In this document: piece by piece, positions 59,374-64,000 of the stretch
Position numbering within the stretch: the stretch's first letter is position 1
Layout: each line of letters begins with the position of its first letter
Source of the DNA: Psychrobacter okhotskensis
GTDB lineage: Bacteria; Pseudomonadota; Gammaproteobacteria; Pseudomonadales; Moraxellaceae
NCBI RefSeq assembly: GCF_013248965.1
Contig: NZ_JABRVQ010000016.1
Coordinates: 16,150-80,149 of the forward strand
Length of the DNA: 64,000 nucleotides
Direction: 5' to 3'
The notes under the pieces: model-generated
The model's input: only the letters and a program-made list of their open reading frames with translations
What the model was told of the DNA's origin: nothing
Database searches by the model: none
Program-made: the position numbers and the translations under genes

Positions 59374-62040
59374 TTACTCTTCTACCCATTCACCTTTGCG
59401 CCAGTACACACCCCAACGCGTGGCCTTACCGTTTTTCTCAGAGCCGATATACTGCTCTTTTTTCTTACGTGACCAGCGCAAAATGGTTGGATTGCCATCA
59501 GGGTCTTCGTCTGGACCTGCAAACAGATACTGGAACTTATCTTCCATCTTATCTTTGATTTCGCGTAGCTCCGCAAGCTTTGGCGGACGTGTTTCGCGTA
59601 CTTTCGGGAACTTAGAGGCTGCTAAGAACATCCCAGCCGCCCCTTCACGCAAGATAAAGTAATCATCGTGCTTGGTTGATTTTAGCTCTGGTAGATGAAT
59701 AGGATCCATACGCGGCGGTGCAGCTTCGCCAGTTTTGAGCACTTTACGAGTATTGTCACATTTCTGACAAGCAAAGTAAGGACCAAAACGTCCGGTTTTT
59801 AGCTCCATCTGCCCATCACATTTATTACAGTCAATGGTTGGGGCATCTGAACCCGGTACTTCAAACTTGCCTTCTTCTAAGATATAACCGTCGCAATCGG
59901 GATTGTTACCACAGATATGTAGCTTGAGACCGCCATCAACGATATACCCGTTCATCGCGGTACCATCTTTTGGGCAACGTTTCTTTTCCATCAAATCTTT
60001 AACTTCAGCTGCTTCGTCATCACCTTCAGCATCATCAAGATTAGCAAACGCTTCGACTGGCATTAAGTTCTTGGTGCCTTTACAGCGCTCTTTTGGCGGT
60101 AAGTTATAGCCCGTACAACCTAAGAACACACCCGTTGAGCCAGTACGCAGCTGCATTGGACGACCACAAATATCACAATGGACATCTGGCACATCGGTCG
60201 GATCATTGGGCCGCATGCCATCTTTTTCTTTGGCGCGATCAAGCGTGGTTTTGAAGTCGCCATAAAAGTTATTGAGAACATCTTTCCAGTTTGTATCGCC
60301 TTCAGCGACATGATCGAGCTTGTCTTCTAGCGCAGCAGTAAAAGTATAATCCATCAAATCTGGAAAACTGGCGGTCAGTCTGTCAGTGACGATATCGCCC
60401 ATCTTTTCAGCAAAGAGGCGTTTGTTTTCAAGCTTTACATAACCGCGATCTTGAATGGTCGAGATGATAGACGCATAAGTCGATGGACGCCCAATACCTT
60501 TTTTCTCCAGCTCTTTGACCAAGCTTGCCTCGGTATAACGCGGTGGTGGCTTGGTAAAGTGTTGACTCGGATCGAGCTTATCGAGCGTTAATTTGTCGCC
60601 TTTTTTGACATCTGGAAGCAAAGTATCGTCGGTTTTCGCTGGTGGCATGACTTTAGTAAAGCCATCAAACACCAATGTACGACCGCGGGCTTTTAGCTCA
60701 ACATCATTGGCAGCGACGAATAGATTCACTGACAGGTATTTTGCAGGGAGCATCTGGCAGGCCACAAACTGACGCCAAATCAGCTCATATAGACGGATGG
60801 CATCACGCTCAACCCCTTTTAGCTGGGTTGATTTCATATTGACGTTAGACGGACGAATCGCTTCATGCGCCTCTTGTGCGCCTTGTTTATTACCGTAAAA
60901 GTTTGGCTTTTCTGGCACGTATTTATTGCCATAGCTGTCTTCGATATAGCCACGTACCGCCGCCAATGCATCACCCGACAAGAATGTCGAGTCGGTACGC
61001 ATATAAGTAATATGACCGGCTTCGTATAAACGCTGTGCCAAAATCATGGTTTTCTTAACTGAAAAACCCAGTCGCGTGCTGGCTGCTTGTTGCAATGTTG
61101 ACGTAATAAACGGCGCACTCGGGCGTGATTGCGTTGGTTTCTCTTCACGCTCTTTGACGATAAAGTCGTTGGCGTTAAGCACTTCTAAGACTTTATCCGT
61201 CTGCTCTTTATTGACAAGCTTTAGCGTTTTGCCACCTTGCTTGGTTGCTTCTAAACGAATGGCAATTTGCTCAGCGTCTTTTTTACTGCTAGCAACGTGA
61301 GTATCAGCATGAATTTGCCAGTATTCTTCTGGAATAAAGGCACGAATTTCATGCTCACGCTCGACCACCAAGCGCATAGCGACCGACTGGACACGACCTG
61401 CAGAAAGACCGCGAGCAACCTTTTGCCAGAGTAGTGGCGATACCATAAAGCCAACGACACGGTCTAAAAAGCGCCGTGCTTGTTGGGCGTTAACACGGTC
61501 AATATCGAGCTTTGATGGTTGCTTAAAGGCGTTTTGAATAGCGGTTTTGGTAATCTCGTTAAAGACCACGCGCTCATATTTACTATCTGCGCCACCGATG
61601 ACTTCTTTGAGATGCCAAGCGATGGCTTCCCCTTCTCTATCCATATCCGTTGCAAGATAGATTTTGTCAGCGTCTTTAGCTAAGGCTTTGAGCTCTTTGA
61701 TGACCTTGGTTTTGTTTGGCAATACTTCATAGACTGCCGCCCAGTCATGCTCAGGGTCGACACCCATCCGTCTGACTAGTGCTTGCTGCGCTTTTTCTTC
61801 TTTGCTCAGACTGTCATCTTTTTTACTGGTCGCTGGCTTCTTCGCGCTTTTACTCGCACCAACGGGTAAATCGCGTATATGTCCAATACTCGAGCGAACG
61901 ACGAAGTCATTACCGAGGTATTTATTGATCGTTTTTGCCTTGGCTGGTGACTCGACAATCACCAAAGACTTGCCCTTTGGACTGTCTTTAGTTTTGTCAG
62001 CAGCCGCAGCTGGACTTTTTTTAGTTGTGGTTTTTGCCAT
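59374..62040 (-). CDS. topA: DNA topoisomerase I
   Basis: Relaxes negative supercoils. The start at 62040 ([10 protein letters not shown]) is preferred to 62055. The Toprim domain begins [19 protein letters not shown] and contains [12 protein letters not shown]; the active-site Tyr is in [10 protein letters not shown]. The C-terminus has three Cys-rich zinc motifs (CDICG...C, CPKDG...C, CNKCD...C). 888 residues. A Lys/Ala-rich N-terminal tail of about 28 residues is extra. Confidence 0.96.
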   Translation of the reverse strand: MAKTTTKKSPAAAADKTKDSPKGKSLVIVESPAKAKTINKYLGNDFVVRSSIGHIRDLPVGASKSAKKPATSKKDDSLSKEEKAQQALVRRMGVDPEHDWAAVYEVLPNKTKVIKELKALAKDADKIYLATDMDREGEAIAWHLKEVIGGADSKYERVVFNEITKTAIQNAFKQPSKLDIDRVNAQQARRFLDRVVGFMVSPLLWQKVARGLSAGRVQSVAMRLVVEREHEIRAFIPEEYWQIHADTHVASSKKDAEQIAIRLEATKQGGKTLKLVNKEQTDKVLEVLNANDFIVKEREEKPTQSRPSAPFITSTLQQAASTRLGFSVKKTMILAQRLYEAGHITYMRTDSTFLSGDALAAVRGYIEDSYGNKYVPEKPNFYGNKQGAQEAHEAIRPSNVNMKSTQLKGVERDAIRLYELIWRQFVACQMLPAKYLSVNLFVAANDVELKARGRTLVFDGFTKVMPPAKTDDTLLPDVKKGDKLTLDKLDPSQHFTKPPPRYTEASLVKELEKKGIGRPSTYASIISTIQDRGYVKLENKRLFAEKMGDIVTDRLTASFPDLMDYTFTAALEDKLDHVAEGDTNWKDVLNNFYGDFKTTLDRAKEKDGMRPNDPTDVPDVHCDICGRPMQLRTGSTGVFLGCTGYNLPPKERCKGTKNLMPVEAFANLDDAEGDDEAAEVKDLMEKKRCPKDGTAMNGYIVDGGLKLHICGNNPDCDGYILEEGKFEVPGSDAPTIDCNKCDGQMELKTGRFGPYFACQKCDNTRKVLKTGEAAPPRMDPIHLPELKSTKHDDYFILREGAAGMFLAASKFPKVRETRPPKLAELREIKDKMEDKFQYLFAGPDEDPDGNPTILRWSRKKKEQYIGSEKNGKATRWGVYWRKGEWVEE

Positions 62041-62319
62041 ATTTGACGACACCATAATATAAGTAGTTTAAAAGTAAGGTTAAATTCAGCAGCACGGCAA
62101 TTTATGGAAGCTGATCATCATAGCTCAGCGATTTATTGTAATAATAGCTGCTGATATAAAAGGGTATAAAGCAAGCAACGACGCCGATACGAGTCATAAA
62201 ACAGCAATAAAGGTACAAAGACGTTACACTGCTAGGCGCTGAACTGTCAACTGTAAATAATTGGGGCACCGCAAAACTGCTTGCTTATTGCCCATTAATG
62301 GAGACTAAAAAACGATTTA

Positions 62320-62865
62320 CTAGCTCTGGCGCTTTTTTTGCATCTGTAATGCCCACGCTTCGAGCTGTGTCTTCAGTACTAATAAGTCTGACTCAATCAT
62401 TTTTTGTTGATAATGAGGGTTGGTCACTGGGCGCACATAGGCGATATCTTCCCAATAAATAACAATGCTATTTGACTTAATTAATAAGGCTTTTACAAAT
62501 GGCTCAATACTGGCGGGCAATGCCAATGGCACTTTATCCAAGCTAAAATTGGCTTGATGAGGCACATTATTTACGTTGCTGTTTGCATTGCTATCTGGTC
62601 GCCAGTAGCCATCGAGGACCTGATAGCGCGTCAGCGGCAATTTGACATTGTCTAGCACCAACCCATACTGCCCAAGCATCCCGCGACCATACTCATTGTC
62701 CTTGCCCCTGATCCAATCGGGACAAGCCACCAGTTTTGGATTCAACTGTAAGCGACGGGCGGTCATGCGCAAATGATCCAAGCGCTGATCGATACCGCTC
62801 GGTTTGAGCGCCATCATACTCCCTAATACGAATAGTACAATGGCGATCGCAATCCATATTCCCAT
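62320..62865 (-). CDS. Conserved membrane-anchored protein of unknown function
   Basis: 181 residues, not recognised. An N-terminal TM helix (residues 2-20) is followed by a soluble domain with LNPKLVACPDWIRGK, LPLTRYQVLDGYWRP and VIYWEDIAYVRPV, and a helical tail. The single Cys lies near residue 48. AGGTCA lies before the ATG. It is upstream of topA on the same strand with a gap of about 280 nt. Confidence 0.65.
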   Translation of the reverse strand: MGIWIAIAIVLFVLGSMMALKPSGIDQRLDHLRMTARRLQLNPKLVACPDWIRGKDNEYGRGMLGQYGLVLDNVKLPLTRYQVLDGYWRPDSNANSNVNNVPHQANFSLDKVPLALPASIEPFVKALLIKSNSIVIYWEDIAYVRPVTNPHYQQKMIESDLLVLKTQLEAWALQMQKKRQS

Positions 62866-63211
62866 AACAATCTGACCTTTTAGCTGAATTAAAATGCGGC
62901 TGAGACGACACTAGCGCCGCGATTGAGCAAAAAACTATTAGCGAGTAACTGGATGGACAGTGGTTTGTCATACCAGTCCTTATAATGAGCACGAACCATA
63001 AAAAATCAAGCAGGGTTGATAGAGCGCTGCGTTGATAATCAGCTGATAGCCACTTGCTTGGCAAAGTCCCCTTATTTGACAAACCTACTATTTATACTGC
63101 CATATCAATCAGTTAGTACGTAAAAAATAAGTTTAATAACAAGATACAAAAAGTTGTACACGGTAAAAAGTGCTATGATAAACCATAATTTTAGACGCGC
63201 GCAGGTTTATT
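62866..63211. other. Intergenic region before the DUF2799 gene
   Basis: 346 bases between divergent genes. A long minus-strand ORF here overlaps the gene at 62320 in another frame and is not supported. No RNA or repeat found. Confidence 0.4.
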
Positions 63212-63754
63212 ATGAATTATCTTATTAAGTCAAACTCATCGACCGCTGCTTTAGCCAGCAAACTGACGAACAAATTCATGAGTAAAACCAGTATTGTCCT
63301 AGCGCTGATGAGCGCTGCATTATTTACCCTATCAGGCTGTGCCACGACCCAAAGTCTCACACCGCAGCAGTGCCAAAGCAGCAATTGGCAAGAAGTCGGC
63401 TACGCAGACGGCATCCGTGGGCGCTCGGGCGCATACTTTGGTCAATATACCAATCAATGCGCCAGCGTGGGCGGTGCTAGCCCCAACCGCATTCAATGGG
63501 AACAAGGTCGGCAGCAGGGGCTAAAGAATTACTGTACCGAGCTCACTGCTTATAAGCTTGGGCGCGAAGGCTACGACTGGCAGGCTGTCTGTCCACTTGA
63601 AGGTATTGAAAAGTTAGAAGAAGCTTACTCGCAAGGGCGCTACTATTATATTCGCCAGCGTGATCTTGATTACCTACGCACGCCTTATCCCTTTGCCTAC
63701 GGTCCTGCTGGACGCTTTGGTTATGGTTACAGTCCGTTCGGCTATGGTTGGTAA
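63212..63754 (+). CDS. DUF2799 lipoprotein
   Basis: 180 residues. The lipobox LSGC lies near residue 44, so the first about 25 residues (MNYLIKSNSSTAALASKLTN) may be surplus; the Met at 63278 (MSKTSIVLALM) would give a normal lipoprotein signal. The core CQSSNWQEVGYADGIRGRSG and IQWEQGRQQGLKNYC repeat a GxxDGxxG pattern of DUF2799. The C-terminus is Tyr/Gly-rich (YGPAGRFGYGYSPFGYGW). Function unknown. Confidence 0.75.
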   Translation: MNYLIKSNSSTAALASKLTNKFMSKTSIVLALMSAALFTLSGCATTQSLTPQQCQSSNWQEVGYADGIRGRSGAYFGQYTNQCASVGGASPNRIQWEQGRQQGLKNYCTELTAYKLGREGYDWQAVCPLEGIEKLEEAYSQGRYYYIRQRDLDYLRTPYPFAYGPAGRFGYGYSPFGYGW

Positions 63755-63814
63755 TAGTGCCATATCTTTAACTCATAAGCGCGAAAAGAGCTAGTTTTAT
63801 AGCAATTGTAGGTG

Positions 63815-63875
63815 TAATGGACATTATTCATGCTAAAAAGTAGAAGGTAGTCGCTAATGGACATAATTCATGCTA
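63815..63875. repeat. Two direct repeats at a transposon end
   Basis: TAATGGACATTATTCATGCTA (63815-63835) recurs with one change at 63855-63875, a 40-bp period. The second copy overlaps the transposase stop codon. Confidence 0.8.
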
Positions 63876-64000
63876 TTTGAGAGACCTTGACCCTAAAAAG
63901 TCTTTAATAAACCGCAACTTACGCTGCTCATTTAGACCATGATGACTGTGTAATTGTCGCTTGAGCTCGCTGAATAATCCTTCAAGAGAATTGGTGGTAT
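63873..64000 (-). CDS. Transposase C-terminus (partial)
   Basis: The last 41 residues of a protein that continues beyond the window: TTNSLEGLFSELKRQLHSHH then GLNEQRKLRFIKDFL and stop. The TTN-LEG-LK-HxGL pattern is typical of the C-terminal part of DDE transposases of the IS256/MULE-like kind; the Glu in LEG would be the catalytic Glu. Whether the rest is intact is not visible. Confidence 0.75.
   Translation of the reverse strand, partial: TTNSLEGLFSELKRQLHSHHGLNEQRKLRFIKDFLGSRSLK

Noticed and set aside
62693..63082. 129-residue minus-strand ORF
   Set aside because: Overlaps the membrane-anchored gene at 62320-62865 in another frame; the latter has better codon pattern, TM helix and ribosome binding site.

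Overview
The window looks like chromosomal DNA of a Moraxellaceae gammaproteobacterium, most likely Psychrobacter. This is inferred from the isocitrate lyase of about 530 residues, the gene neighbourhoods purM-purN next to perM-hda, argG-pyrC-rnt and pyrG-kdsA-eno-ftsB-ispD, a moderate AT bias, and a lysozyme-inhibitor/adhesin gene of the Neisseria-Moraxella ACP type. No database search was run. Most of the window is housekeeping. I see no prophage, CRISPR array, rRNA operon or replication origin.

Layout. 0-8.9 kb: dps; a DUF2057 protein; perM and hda divergent from purMN; an NAD(P)-type semialdehyde dehydrogenase; a LysR regulator. 9-16.6 kb: isocitrate lyase; DUF4349 lipoprotein; CYTH-CHAD protein; L,D-transpeptidase; an unrecognised single-helix membrane protein. 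16.8-21.2 kb: argG, pyrC, rnt, a 65-residue membrane protein and tRNA-Glu, whose promoter lies over the end of that small gene. 21.5-32 kb: a membrane-anchored BLUF photoreceptor, then ispD, ftsB, eno, [copA, copZ, HMA-like], kdsA, pyrG, so a copper module sits inside a conserved cluster. 32-36 kb: porin and malate synthase G, which with isocitrate lyase makes a complete glyoxylate bypass. 36.6-41.4 kb: miaE, a row of four small acidic disordered proteins, and polyphosphate kinase. 41.9-46.3 kb: mtgA, glutaredoxin-like protein, alpha-hydroxy-acid dehydrogenase, rhomboid protease, MipA/OmpV. 46.5-49 kb: accessory patch with a palindromic repeat, DMT transporter, higBA and the ACP-like protein. 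49-54 kb: fumC, 5-formyl-THF cyclo-ligase, two tandem mosaic paralogs of unknown function, Na+/H+ antiporter. 54.6-64 kb: lon, META-domain lipoprotein, SodC lipoprotein, topA, two small conserved proteins, and the end of a transposase running off the window.

Points of most interest. (1) Four consecutive genes for small, acidic, Cys- and Trp-free proteins, each with its own ribosome binding site and about 100-nt gaps, resembling desiccation or stress protectants. (2) Miniature inverted-repeat elements and relics with termini TAGGGYSTGTTGAACATTC or TAGGGCGTGTCYTCA, at least six copies, two of them at the 5' ends of genes (miaE and the folate cyclo-ligase). (3) The tandem paralogs at 51.9-52.8 kb, with near-identical ends and a divergent middle. 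(4) A palindrome filling exactly the -35/-10 spacer of the higBA promoter. (5) The copper insertion, including an HMA-fold protein that has lost CxxC but ends in His-His-His-Asp.
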